From Sphingobacteriia bacterium 28-36-52 (lineage in GTDB: Bacteria > Bacteroidota > Bacteroidia > Chitinophagales > Chitinophagaceae), in NCBI GenBank assembly GCA_002281575.1, contig NCGN01000017.1, forward strand, positions 1-44,385: a DNA stretch of 44,385 bases, written 5' to 3'. Position 1 is the first letter of the stretch. Each line of letters begins with the position of its first letter. Under the pieces are notes generated by a model, which saw nothing but the letters and a program-made list of their open reading frames with translations, had not been told where the DNA came from and searched no databases. The position numbers were made by a program, and so were the translations under genes. This document shows, in pieces, positions 1 through 5,576 of the stretch.

Positions 1-219
1 TGGTTGTTGGGCTTTGGCTATCTGTTTTTGTTTGTATGCATTGTATTTGTTGGGTTTGGTGGTGGTTTGTTTGCTTTATGTTCAGCTTTGCTTGTGGGGG
101 TTTTGTTTGGTTGGTTTATGTTCTTTGTTGGGTTGGGGGGGGTATTGTATTAAGAAAAGATTAGGGGGTATTAGTTGTATTTGCGGTTTTAAGGGGTGGT
201 TTAAGGGGGGGGGGGTGTT
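1..219. other. G/T-biased, G-run-rich non-coding stretch
   Basis: The plus strand has almost no C here: I count about 11 C in the first 240 bases. It is dominated by G and T, with G-runs of 5 (96-100), 8 (135-142), 5 (164-168), 4 (193-196) and 11 (205-215). Such runs could form G-quadruplexes in DNA or RNA. An open frame at 14-274 exists only because stop codons are scarce in GT-rich DNA; its translation is low-complexity Leu/Gly/Cys/Trp and I do not call it a gene. An origin, a genome-end region or an assembly-edge artefact are all possible. Confidence 0.6.
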
Positions 220-342
220 GTTATCTTTTTTAGGTTTTTACAGTAAAAACGGGTTATCTTTTTTATCTTTTTAGTGTTAAAATATCCTTAAAAGTTATCT
301 TTTTGACTAAAAAAGATAAAATAAAGAACTAAAAAAGATAAC
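220..342. repeat. Direct and inverted TTATCTTTTT repeats
   Basis: GTTATCTTTTT occurs in direct orientation at 220, 253 and 294, and its reverse complement at about 310-319 and 329-342. The copy at 220-233 (GTTATCTTTTTTAG) is a perfect inverse of 329-342. The copy at 294 pairs with 310-319 as a hairpin with a stem of about 10 bp. The cluster lies directly upstream of the first gene of the rightward cluster, so operator, iteron or promoter roles are possible. TATCTTTT also resembles the TAnnTTTG -7 box with one mismatch. Confidence 0.65.
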
Positions 343-377
343 TTTACAAAACTAAATAACTAAAAAAACTAAAAACA

Positions 378-689
378 ATGAACAAACACACACCCGCACC
401 GTGGTTATTAGAAAAGACTGGCTATATAAATCATTTATCTGTGTATGTAAATGACAAATGGCTTTTTTCTTTTCATCAAAACGGCTTTTTTAAAGAAGAG
501 AACGAAGCCAATGCCAAACTAATTGCAGCCGCACCTGAATTGTTGGAAGCGGCAATAAAGCTGCAAGAATGGAATAAAAAATATCCGCCAAATAAGATTT
601 ACGATTACGGTAGGGGAAAAGCGATTGAAGCCGAATTGACAGAAATAGTCAATATGCAAATTGAAGCCATCAAAAAATCAACCGAATAA
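378..689 (+). CDS. Small phage protein with EANAKLIAAAPELLEA motif
   Basis: A 103-residue protein that opens with HTPAPW and carries EANAKLIAAAPELLEA near residues 50-65. This arrangement recurs in small early proteins of very diverse phages whose function is unknown. The rest is helical and charged, with no signal peptide or membrane segment. It is the first gene after the repeat cluster and probably heads the rightward operon with the MazG gene 20 bases downstream. The ATG follows an A-rich leader (aaaaacaATG), as expected in Bacteroidota. Family recognition is fairly secure; function is not known. Confidence 0.8.
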   Translation: MNKHTPAPWLLEKTGYINHLSVYVNDKWLFSFHQNGFFKEENEANAKLIAAAPELLEAAIKLQEWNKKYPPNKIYDYGRGKAIEAELTEIVNMQIEAIKKSTE

Positions 690-709
690 ACTAAAACAAA
701 ACAATAAAA

Positions 710-1552
710 ATGGAAAATCAAGAATTAATTGAAGCGATTAAAAATTGCGGGGTTAAAAAATCACAAATTGAAGCTGATTTGGGTATGCCTAAAAACAGTC
801 TTTCAGCTATGTTATCGGGTGTAAAACCTATGCCAAGTAAATGGGTTGGTGCTTTAACGGGTTATGTAAATAAACCAAGTGGTTTTGTAGAATCAAAAAA
901 AGAAATTCCCGAAGAAGTTAAAAAAGAAATTGAAAAGGCTTTTGAAAAATCCGAACCCGCAGTATTTGTTCCAAACCCCGTTGTAGTTCCAAAAGGCGTT
1001 AATTTTGCATTAGGAAGCGATTTATTGAAGTCTACCCCTAAGAGTACGTTTCAGTTAATGTTGGCTGAATTTAATGGTTTAGTGATGGAACAACCACCCG
1101 TAAGTCAAGTAAAAAACCAACTTTTAGACCTACTAAAACGTGCAGAACACCCCGAATTTACAATAAGACAAGTAGAAGCAATAAGAGAAAGATGTAAAGA
1201 AGTACACGAGAACGCAAAATCTAAAGGATTTTACGACAACAAAAAGAATATAGGTGAAATGCTTTGCCTTATTCATAGTGAAGTTTCAGAAGCATTAGAG
1301 GCAGATAGGAATAATCAGTATTGTAAAATAACAGAACCCGAGATAAATGTCTTACTAGGATGGGTTGAACAATATGACTATCAAAAAGATTATAAAGACA
1401 AAGTTAAAGGCTCATTTGAAGAAGAAATGGCTGATATAGTTATTCGTGTAATGGATATGTGTGCTTACAAGGGAATTGACTTGGATTTGCACGTAAAATT
1501 AAAAATGCGCTATAATTCAAATCGTTCAAAAATGCACGGAAAATTATATTAA
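710..1552 (+). CDS. MazG-like NTP pyrophosphohydrolase with HTH-like N-terminus
   Basis: A 280-residue protein with two parts. Residues about 150-280 look like an all-alpha NTP pyrophosphohydrolase (MazG/dUTPase-2 superfamily): E191xxE194, then E239xxD242, as in the ExxE...ExxD metal site, and a C-terminal K-YN-R-HGK signature (K263, N269, R272, HGK 276-278). The spacing between the halves is longer than usual, suggesting an insertion. Residues about 5-52 look like a small helix-turn-helix (KKSQIEADLGMPKNSLSAML). Such enzymes hydrolyse dNTPs or alarmones to monophosphates. The fusion could tie enzyme to regulation, but DNA binding is inferred only. Confidence 0.75.
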   Translation: MENQELIEAIKNCGVKKSQIEADLGMPKNSLSAMLSGVKPMPSKWVGALTGYVNKPSGFVESKKEIPEEVKKEIEKAFEKSEPAVFVPNPVVVPKGVNFALGSDLLKSTPKSTFQLMLAEFNGLVMEQPPVSQVKNQLLDLLKRAEHPEFTIRQVEAIRERCKEVHENAKSKGFYDNKKNIGEMLCLIHSEVSEALEADRNNQYCKITEPEINVLLGWVEQYDYQKDYKDKVKGSFEEEMADIVIRVMDMCAYKGIDLDLHVKLKMRYNSNRSKMHGKLY

Positions 1553-1586
1553 AATTAAACCCACCCCACTTTATAAACAATAAACA

Positions 1587-1841
1587 ATGACTAAATTCAA
1601 ATCAGGCACATATACCCCTAAAAGAAATCATTATTTTAGAGATAGCCACGAAGCGTTACTTAGAAAATTAGCCTTAGAGTACAATAAAACCCCTTTTAAA
1701 GACGATTTAAGCGACTTGTCTGATAATAGGCTGTTGGTATTGATAAATGGATTTTTGGGCAAATTAGGACTACAACAATACACCACAGAGGAACTACAAA
1801 GACCTTTATCACTCAAAAAACCCGTAATATGCAAGAATTAA
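1587..1841 (+). CDS. Hypothetical small phage protein
   Basis: An 84-residue basic protein (opens MTKFKSGTYTPKRNH) that I do not recognise. A predicted helical stretch around residues 20-60 (HEALLRKLALEY; LSDNRLLVLINGFLGKL) has the look of a small helical bundle. It follows the MazG gene by 34 bases. Its 3' end overlaps the next gene by 13 bases in another frame, which supports co-translation. The opposite-strand frame is a shadow. Existence is likely; function unknown. Confidence 0.65.
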   Translation: MTKFKSGTYTPKRNHYFRDSHEALLRKLALEYNKTPFKDDLSDLSDNRLLVLINGFLGKLGLQQYTTEELQRPLSLKKPVICKN

Positions 1842-2068
1842 AATGGGTAATATCTTCGGAAGGGTTCTATTGTACCGCTATTGATGGTTATAAACTGTAT
1901 GCAGGGTCAAATAATGGGTTGTATTTTCAATGGTTAATTGAGAAAAATGGTGAGATATTAGCAAGTAGTTATGACAGAAAAGAAGAATCAACTACCCTTC
2001 AAGAAGCCAAAGTAAAATGCTACCAAAAATACCTTGAAATAAAACAAAAAGAAAAGCCCCAAAACTAA
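1829..2068 (+). CDS. Hypothetical small phage protein
   Basis: A 79-residue protein starting at an ATG inside the end of the preceding gene. It has an N-terminal beta-rich part (WVISSEGFYCTAIDGYKLYAG) and a charged helical tail rich in Lys and Gln. No family recognised. It is the last gene of the rightward cluster: its stop codon lies in the loop of the hairpin terminator shared with the convergent leftward cluster. Confidence 0.65.
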   Translation: MQELKWVISSEGFYCTAIDGYKLYAGSNNGLYFQWLIEKNGEILASSYDRKEESTTLQEAKVKCYQKYLEIKQKEKPQN

Positions 2069-2081
2069 TCGGGGCTTTTTT
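2052..2081. terminator. Bidirectional hairpin terminator between convergent operons
   Basis: AAAAGCCCC (2052-2060) pairs perfectly with GGGGCTTTT (2071-2079) across a 10-base loop, with T-tracts on the 3' side in both directions. It sits exactly where the rightward cluster (378-2068) and the leftward cluster (2089-3806) converge, so it can serve both as a Rho-independent terminator. Confidence 0.85.
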
Positions 2082-2088
2082 AAAAACC

Positions 2089-2169
2089 TTATTCATCACT
2101 TTCCGCAGCACCCGCATAAGCAAAATACAAACAAATAAGATAAACAGCAAGTAGGAAATACACCAACAT
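2089..2169 (-). CDS. Single-span membrane micropeptide
   Basis: A 26-residue frame that is almost entirely one hydrophobic segment (MLVYFLLAVYLICLYFAYAG) followed by the acidic tail AAESDE. It begins 3 bases after the stop of the preceding leftward gene and ends just before the shared terminator, so it fits as the last gene of the operon. Its size and AT-rich composition make chance possible, but tight packing and the clean membrane-plus-polar-tail layout favour a real peptide. Function unknown; a membrane-acting accessory or lysis peptide is possible. Confidence 0.45.
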   Translation of the reverse strand: MLVYFLLAVYLICLYFAYAGAAESDE

Positions 2170-2172
2170 AAA

Positions 2173-2361
2173 TTAATCTTTTAATTCAATATCAATACCG
2201 CTAATGGGCGTTTCTAAAACCCTTAAATTACCTTCTATTTGACCTATAAGTTGAAGTATAATCTTCATTGTTTCTTGTTTGGTCAATACTTGCCTACACT
2301 TTCCATCAGAAAACTTGGCTATAATTATTGCATTTTCTATTTCGGGATTATCTTCTAACAT
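2173..2361 (-). CDS. Hypothetical small phage protein
   Basis: A 62-residue acidic protein (opens MLEDNPEIENAIIIAKFSDG) with a short strand region followed by an amphipathic helix (KQETMKIILQLIGQIEGNL). No family recognised. It lies 3 bases downstream of the next leftward gene, and the close spacing suggests co-transcription. Confidence 0.65.
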   Translation of the reverse strand: MLEDNPEIENAIIIAKFSDGKCRQVLTKQETMKIILQLIGQIEGNLRVLETPISGIDIELKD

Positions 2362-2364
2362 AAG

Positions 2365-2568
2365 TTAAGGTTTAAAGGTTTGGGTGTAGTAATTATTAAA
2401 TCTAGGCTGCGGCAATTCTTCCCAATCGCCACCTTCTTTATACGCTTCCTCTATCTGCTCACGAAACATACTCAAGGCTTGTTCTTGCATTACCTTAGAG
2501 CTTTCGGCATTATGAAAACCTTTTGCGTTTTCTATTAGCCATTGCACGGCTGTCTGTTTTTTTTCCAT
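2365..2568 (-). CDS. Small phage protein of the MEKKQTAVQWL type
   Basis: A 67-residue protein opening MEKKQTAVQWLIENAKG, with a central amphipathic helix (QEQALSMFREQIEEAYKEG) and an aromatic C-terminus. I recall this layout from many small proteins of Bacteroidota phages and elements, all of unknown function. It is tightly packed: 2 bases downstream of the 121-residue gene and 3 upstream of the 62-residue gene. Confidence 0.75.
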   Translation of the reverse strand: MEKKQTAVQWLIENAKGFHNAESSKVMQEQALSMFREQIEEAYKEGGDWEELPQPRFNNYYTQTFKP

Positions 2569-2570
2569 TT

Positions 2571-2936
2571 TTAAAGTTTAAAGGTTAATTCAGTATTAGT
2601 TAAAGCAAAGTATAGGTTTTGAAGTTGGTGGAGGTGTTTAATTTCTGTATCAAAACAACCATTATACCATGTGTTGTCATCTATACGTATGCGACCGCCT
2701 TTGTATAAAGGTGATAAGTATCCTCCGAATTCATCAGTAGCTTTCTCAAACCCGCACTTCTCTAATATTTCAGTGGTAAGGCGGATGGGTTGGTCTAATA
2801 GCCAATTTTCTGTCATTTCGCTGCTATTCCAATAGGCGCAACCGTCAAAGACAGTAAAACTATTTTCTTCAATTTTACTAACTACCCCACCAAATAACTT
2901 ATTCCCTATTCTTAATTCACTTGCTAAAATTTCCAT
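2571..2936 (-). CDS. Conserved Bacteroidota phage protein with LHQLQNLYFALT motif
   Basis: A 121-residue protein with an N-terminal beta-rich part (LRIGNKLFGGVVSKIEENSF), a middle IRLTTEILEKCGF helix and a C-terminal IKHLHQLQNLYFALTNTEL. This order (LRIGN, then LTxEILxKCGF, then LHQLQNLYFALT) is familiar from hypothetical proteins of Bacteroidota phages and prophages. Function unknown. Its start overlaps the end of the HNH gene by 13 bases. Confidence 0.8.
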   Translation of the reverse strand: MEILASELRIGNKLFGGVVSKIEENSFTVFDGCAYWNSSEMTENWLLDQPIRLTTEILEKCGFEKATDEFGGYLSPLYKGGRIRIDDNTWYNGCFDTEIKHLHQLQNLYFALTNTELTFKL

Positions 2937-3340
2937 AAAAATGATTTATATGTTTTTAATCTTCCTCTTCTTAATGCGCAAAAAGCAGTCGGTATCCCGC
3001 CAACCTCTTTAGCCGCCTCTGTATATGAATTAAATTTTTTAATAAAAACTCCATTTAAATCATATTGGCAAACACATATTTTGTTTTTTGCGCTTACACC
3101 TTTTTTAGCTAAACTTTGCTTTTCTTTTTGGATGTCGGTATAGTCGTACTTTCTATGGCAAGACGGACAAAGCATAATATAGTTGTTTCTGTTCTTTGCA
3201 TAATCCTTGCCCTTTAATAAAGCCCATTCAAATCTTTTTGGGTTAACTGATTCGCAATTTTCGTTTTCGCATTTATTAGCCTTGCCATGATGGTAGGAAA
3301 TCCAATTGTGTATTCTAAAGTATTCTTTATCGTGTTTCAT
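2924..3340 (-). CDS. HNH homing endonuclease with NUMOD1 domain
   Basis: A 138-residue protein. Residues about 12-68 carry a phage-type HNH/zinc site: H17-H18, C24, C29, then LCPSCHRKYDY with C58, C61, H62 and D66. Residues about 88-138 (VCQYDLNGVFIKKF, then SYTEAAKEVGG, then RGRLKTYKSFLWKF) match the NUMOD1 DNA-binding module found behind HNH and GIY-YIG homing nucleases. I start it at ATG 3340 rather than a TTG 15 bases upstream, because the upstream bases form a perfect TATATTTG promoter box ending 4 nt before the ATG. The mRNA would be leaderless. It is probably a free-standing homing endonuclease that nicks or cuts alleles lacking it. Confidence 0.85.
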   Translation of the reverse strand: MKHDKEYFRIHNWISYHHGKANKCENENCESVNPKRFEWALLKGKDYAKNRNNYIMLCPSCHRKYDYTDIQKEKQSLAKKGVSAKNKICVCQYDLNGVFIKKFNSYTEAAKEVGGIPTAFCALRRGRLKTYKSFLWKF

Positions 3341-3344
3341 GATA

Positions 3345-3352
3345 CAAATATA
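3345..3352 (-). promoter_or_regulatory. -7 promoter box TATATTTG of the HNH gene
   Basis: Read on the minus strand, TATATTTG matches the Bacteroidota -7 consensus TAnnTTTG perfectly and is followed by TATC and then ATG. Transcription would start at or next to the start codon. I see no clear -33 TTTG at the usual spacing. Confidence 0.6.
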
Positions 3353-3377
3353 CAAATATTTTCGTTTGCTTGTATCA

Positions 3378-3455
3378 TTATCTCAATTTTTTACCTTTAA
3401 TTAATAACAGCTTTATCGCTGCTTTGATTGTTGCGGATTGATTGCGGGGTTTCAT
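3378..3455 (-). CDS. Short basic peptide, possibly a truncated HTH protein
   Basis: A 25-residue frame (MKPRNQSATIKAAIKLLLIK plus five more residues) whose ATG overlaps the stop of the preceding gene as ATGA, a typical coupled start. The sequence resembles the first helix of small phage helix-turn-helix proteins but stops at tandem stop codons just before the HNH promoter. It may be a remnant cut short by arrival of the HNH gene, or a genuine micropeptide. Confidence 0.35.
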   Translation of the reverse strand: MKPRNQSATIKAAIKLLLIKGKKLR

Positions 3456-3661
3456 GGTAGAATTAGTTTTGATGTAGTACTAAATAACTTACCTAGAAAA
3501 TGCTCAACCTTGTGCCTGCCACATCTTGTTAATTCTCTAGGTATGGTTACATTTAATGCAACTATTTCGTGCATTATTTCCAATTCCTCCCTACTCTCCA
3601 ACGTAATCTCTAACGTTACTGGCTTAAATTCTTCGGGTTGTTGTTTTACTGTTACTTTCAT
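3452..3661 (-). CDS. Conserved small Bacteroidota phage protein (MKVTVK...FKPVTLEITLES)
   Basis: A 69-residue protein opening MKVTVKQQPEEFKPVTLEIT, followed by LESREELEIMHEIV. This start is common in small proteins of Bacteroidota phages and elements, with no known function; a small alpha/beta fold is likely. The plus-strand frame across the same bases is its shadow. Its start region is a 20-base duplicate of that of the next gene upstream. Confidence 0.75.
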   Translation of the reverse strand: MKVTVKQQPEEFKPVTLEITLESREELEIMHEIVALNVTIPRELTRCGRHKVEHFLGKLFSTTSKLILP

Positions 3662-3823
3662 GTTATTTGGTTTTATTTTTTAAATTATTACTAATATCTA
3701 TTAGCTCGTATAAAGCAAATACTGCCATTAAAGTGTATGCGGCGTCTTTCCCTAATATGCATAAATACAAGATAATTGCAATAGTGTAAAATACTTTCTT
3801 AATCATGTTATTTGGTTTTATTT
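3659..3823 (-). repeat. 20-bp direct repeat covering two start regions
   Basis: The 20-mer CATGTTATTTGGTTTTATTT occurs exactly at 3659-3678 and 3804-3823. Read on the minus strand, each copy supplies the leader AAATAAAACCAAATAAC and the ATG of one gene (69- and 47-residue proteins). Either the translation start region was duplicated, or the leader is a conserved initiation signal. Confidence 0.8.
3663..3806 (-). CDS. Small membrane protein
   Basis: A 47-residue protein with one or two hydrophobic segments (residues about 5-19 and 22-37: VFYTIAIILYLCILG; AYTLMAVFALYELI) and a polar Asn/Lys tail. It is probably an inner-membrane peptide. Its stop codon is 1 base from the ATG of the next gene. 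It has its own start region, duplicated downstream, and is the first gene after a putative promoter. Function unknown. Confidence 0.65.
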   Translation of the reverse strand: MIKKVFYTIAIILYLCILGKDAAYTLMAVFALYELIDISNNLKNKTK

Positions 3824-3835
3824 AGTTGGTTAATG

Positions 3836-3873
3836 TAAAGATAAAAACATTAATTAATTAATACCAATTAAAA
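3836..3873 (-). promoter_or_regulatory. Putative phage-type promoter for the leftward small-gene cluster
   Basis: On the minus strand, AAGGTTATTTTAATT is followed, 22 bases after TTTTAATT (3873-3866), by TATCTTTA (3843-3836), which matches TAnnTTTG at seven of eight positions. The same arrangement occurs before the 68-residue gene at 10687 and before the structured RNA at 11590. ATTAATTAATTAAT fills much of the spacer. Confidence 0.45.
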
Positions 3874-3884
3874 TAACCTTAAAT

Positions 3885-3983
3885 TTATTGTCGTATATCC
3901 CCACCTGTTATTTCTACATAACAAGGCTTGTTTTTTAATTCGTAAGTTTTGCAAATGTTTTTTATTTGAGTGTTCCTTTTTTT
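3885..3983 (-). other. Frame reached by a -1 shift at an A7 run
   Basis: A reading frame without its own ATG that continues the upstream small ORF if the ribosome (or a sequencing indel) shifts -1 at the seven-A run, minus strand, 3983-3977. The shifted frame reads RNTQIKNICKTYELKNKPCY and then VEITGGDIRQ before TAA. It looks more protein-like than the unshifted frame, which stops after 27 residues. Confidence 0.35.
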
Positions 3984-4045
3984 CTGTCTTTTGATAATCT
4001 TATTTTTTCTTCAATCTTATTGTTTATAAAAACTGTTGCTGTCAT
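3962..4045 (-). CDS. Short ORF, possibly the 5' part of a frameshifted gene
   Basis: A 27-residue frame (MTATVFINNKIEEKIRLSKD plus RKKGTLK) starting 1 base after the stop of the preceding gene. It contains A AAA AAA near its end. A -1 shift there would extend the product to about 53 residues, so this may be a small gene using programmed frameshifting, a gene broken by a homopolymer indel, or simply a micropeptide. Confidence 0.4.
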   Translation of the reverse strand: MTATVFINNKIEEKIRLSKDRKKGTLK

Positions 4046-4046
4046 T

Positions 4047-4535
4047 TTATTTATATATAATGTTTTCTGCTTTTAGGGCTGCTTCTATTGTTAATCTATA
4101 TGCACGATAAGCGTTTTTGTGTTTAGTTGTTTTTGAGCAAACTTCTCTTTTTTGGTAAATATTTCTGACTGTTGTTTTTAATACTTTTTCGCAAGTAACT
4201 CCATTTAATCCCGCCTCAACTAAAAATCGGCATATATAGTATTTTTCAGGATTGGTATCAATATTTACACTTCTTGATTTATCCCACTTAACTTTAGTTA
4301 CAAAGTATTTATTTGTCTTGTCTAAAATAAATTGAATTGCTTTAGTGTAATCTTTCTTTTTTTCAAATAGCGATAATTCTTTTTCCCACGATTTAATTTT
4401 ATAAACACAAGATTTTTTATACAACTCATACTTAAAAGAATATTCGCCATATTTCTTTTTATATTCTTCAATACGTTTTTGGTATTGCTTAATCCATCCG
4501 TTAATCTTAGCTTTTTTTTGTGCTATTGTTTGCAT
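4047..4535 (-). CDS. Basic, partly coiled-coil hypothetical protein
   Basis: A 162-residue Lys-rich protein. Residues about 5-60 form a charged, Tyr-rich helical region likely to be coiled. The C-terminal half (ICRFLVEAGLNGVTCEKVL; REVCSKTTKHKNAYRAYRL) has a compact helical look that could bind nucleic acid. No family recognised. It starts immediately after the NinG-like gene (no gap) and probably works in the same operon. Confidence 0.65.
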   Translation of the reverse strand: MQTIAQKKAKINGWIKQYQKRIEEYKKKYGEYSFKYELYKKSCVYKIKSWEKELSLFEKKKDYTKAIQFILDKTNKYFVTKVKWDKSRSVNIDTNPEKYYICRFLVEAGLNGVTCEKVLKTTVRNIYQKREVCSKTTKHKNAYRAYRLTIEAALKAENIIYK

Positions 4536-5075
4536 TTACTTTTTAAATTTTTTCTTTACGTCATTTAGTTTGTAACGGTATTCTGCAAGTAGTTGTTTAA
4601 GTTCTTCCCTTGTTGGTTTATAGACTTGTCTTGCTTGTGTTTCTAACCATTCTGTAATACCTTGTTTTTCTTTTTCTAAGGCTATTTTAAATGGCGTAAT
4701 ATCAGTTTCGTGTTTACTATTACAAGCGTAACATTGAACCCTACAATTATCTTCCATAAAGCGTAAGCCATAGTTAGAACGACTTGTATAATGCCCATTT
4801 GACATTTCTGCTATTGGTGCTTTTTTTGAGCAAGTGTAACACTCTACAAATCCCTTATCATCTGCGTATTTATTCCTTATGTAATGGGAAAAAACAAAAT
4901 CTAAATCACTAATTAAATTCTGAATACTCTCGCTTTCTTCTTGTTCTTCGTGTTTCTCTACTCGTTTTTGTGTTGATTTAATAGTGGCGTGTGCTTTGCA
5001 TAAATTTTTACTGAAAGCGTAGTCATAGCAGCCACAGTCCAATTTGCGTTTCTTTCTGATTATTGTACTGTTCAT
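4536..5075 (-). CDS. NinG-like recombination protein
   Basis: A 179-residue protein resembling lambda NinG (Rap). It has an N-terminal cysteine cluster (C14, C16, C26, H29), a helical segment with FVFSHYIRNKYAD, and a core HNH-like zinc site: C79xxC82 with TCSKK, GHYTSRSNYGLRF (H95), then QCYACN (C115, C118). In lambda the protein assists recombination and targets branched DNA. Length and motif order fit the family. It sits between small hypothetical genes and shares the leftward operon with the PAPS-reductase-like gene. Identification is fairly secure. Confidence 0.8.
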   Translation of the reverse strand: MNSTIIRKKRKLDCGCYDYAFSKNLCKAHATIKSTQKRVEKHEEQEESESIQNLISDLDFVFSHYIRNKYADDKGFVECYTCSKKAPIAEMSNGHYTSRSNYGLRFMEDNCRVQCYACNSKHETDITPFKIALEKEKQGITEWLETQARQVYKPTREELKQLLAEYRYKLNDVKKKFKK

Positions 5076-5076
5076 A

Positions 5077-5340
5077 CTAATTATTTAAAAGATATTCTTC
5101 TGTTGGAACAACTACTATCGTATCTGCGAATAGACCTTTAGCTTCATTGCTTTTAGCTATTAACGGTAGTTTTAATTGGGCTATTTTATCATTTATTTCA
5201 TCTACCATTTTCTTGTTATACCCAAATGGAACTTTTTGAAAAATAAGACAATCTTCTAATGATAAAACATTAGTGTAAGGCAATGAGCAATAAAGAGAAT
5301 TAAAAATCTTATCTAACTCTGTTACTTCTTGTGGTTTCAT
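5077..5340 (-). CDS. Hypothetical small phage protein
   Basis: An 87-residue protein (MKPQEVTELDKIFNSLYCSL...). It is helical in the middle (KKMVDEINDKIAQLKLP) with a short hydrophobic strand near the C-terminus (FADTIVVVPTEEYLL). No family recognised. It starts at the very last base of the upstream gene's stop region (shared base 5340) and ends 1 base before the NinG-like gene, so the three are tightly coupled. Confidence 0.65.
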   Translation of the reverse strand: MKPQEVTELDKIFNSLYCSLPYTNVLSLEDCLIFQKVPFGYNKKMVDEINDKIAQLKLPLIAKSNEAKGLFADTIVVVPTEEYLLNN

Positions 5341-5573
5341 TAGTTTTTATTTTTTATTATTTGGTTATTGTCTATTTCTTCAAAATCTTCATCACAAGCA
5401 CCCCAAGTGTGTTTTTTATAATCAATTCCTATAAAAGACCACGAACTATAAGAAGAATCAAAATCATGGTATGTGGTGTATTTTGCTATAATCCAATCAC
5501 CGCAATATTTTACCCAATAATAACCATCTTTTCTTTTCATTTTTATTGTTTTATTGTTTAATAAATTTACCAT
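5340..5573 (-). CDS. Hypothetical small aromatic-rich protein
   Basis: A 77-residue protein rich in Tyr, Trp and Asp (MKRKDGYYWVKYCGDWIIAK, then SSWSFIGIDYKKHTWGACDE). The pattern suggests a small beta-sheet fold. A second ATG at residue 12 (MKRKDGYYW) could be the true start. No family recognised. It lies 3 bases after the PAPS-reductase-like gene. The opposite-strand frame is a shadow. Confidence 0.6.
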   Translation of the reverse strand: MVNLLNNKTIKMKRKDGYYWVKYCGDWIIAKYTTYHDFDSSYSSWSFIGIDYKKHTWGACDEDFEEIDNNQIIKNKN

Positions 5574-5576
5574 CTT

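Noticed and set aside
14..274. 86-codon open frame at the left edge
   Set aside because: Its translation is low-complexity and arises from GT-rich DNA lacking stops; no start context or family support.
3438..3683. Plus-strand frame opposite the 69-residue gene
   Set aside because: Shadow of the minus-strand gene, whose start and family pattern are convincing.
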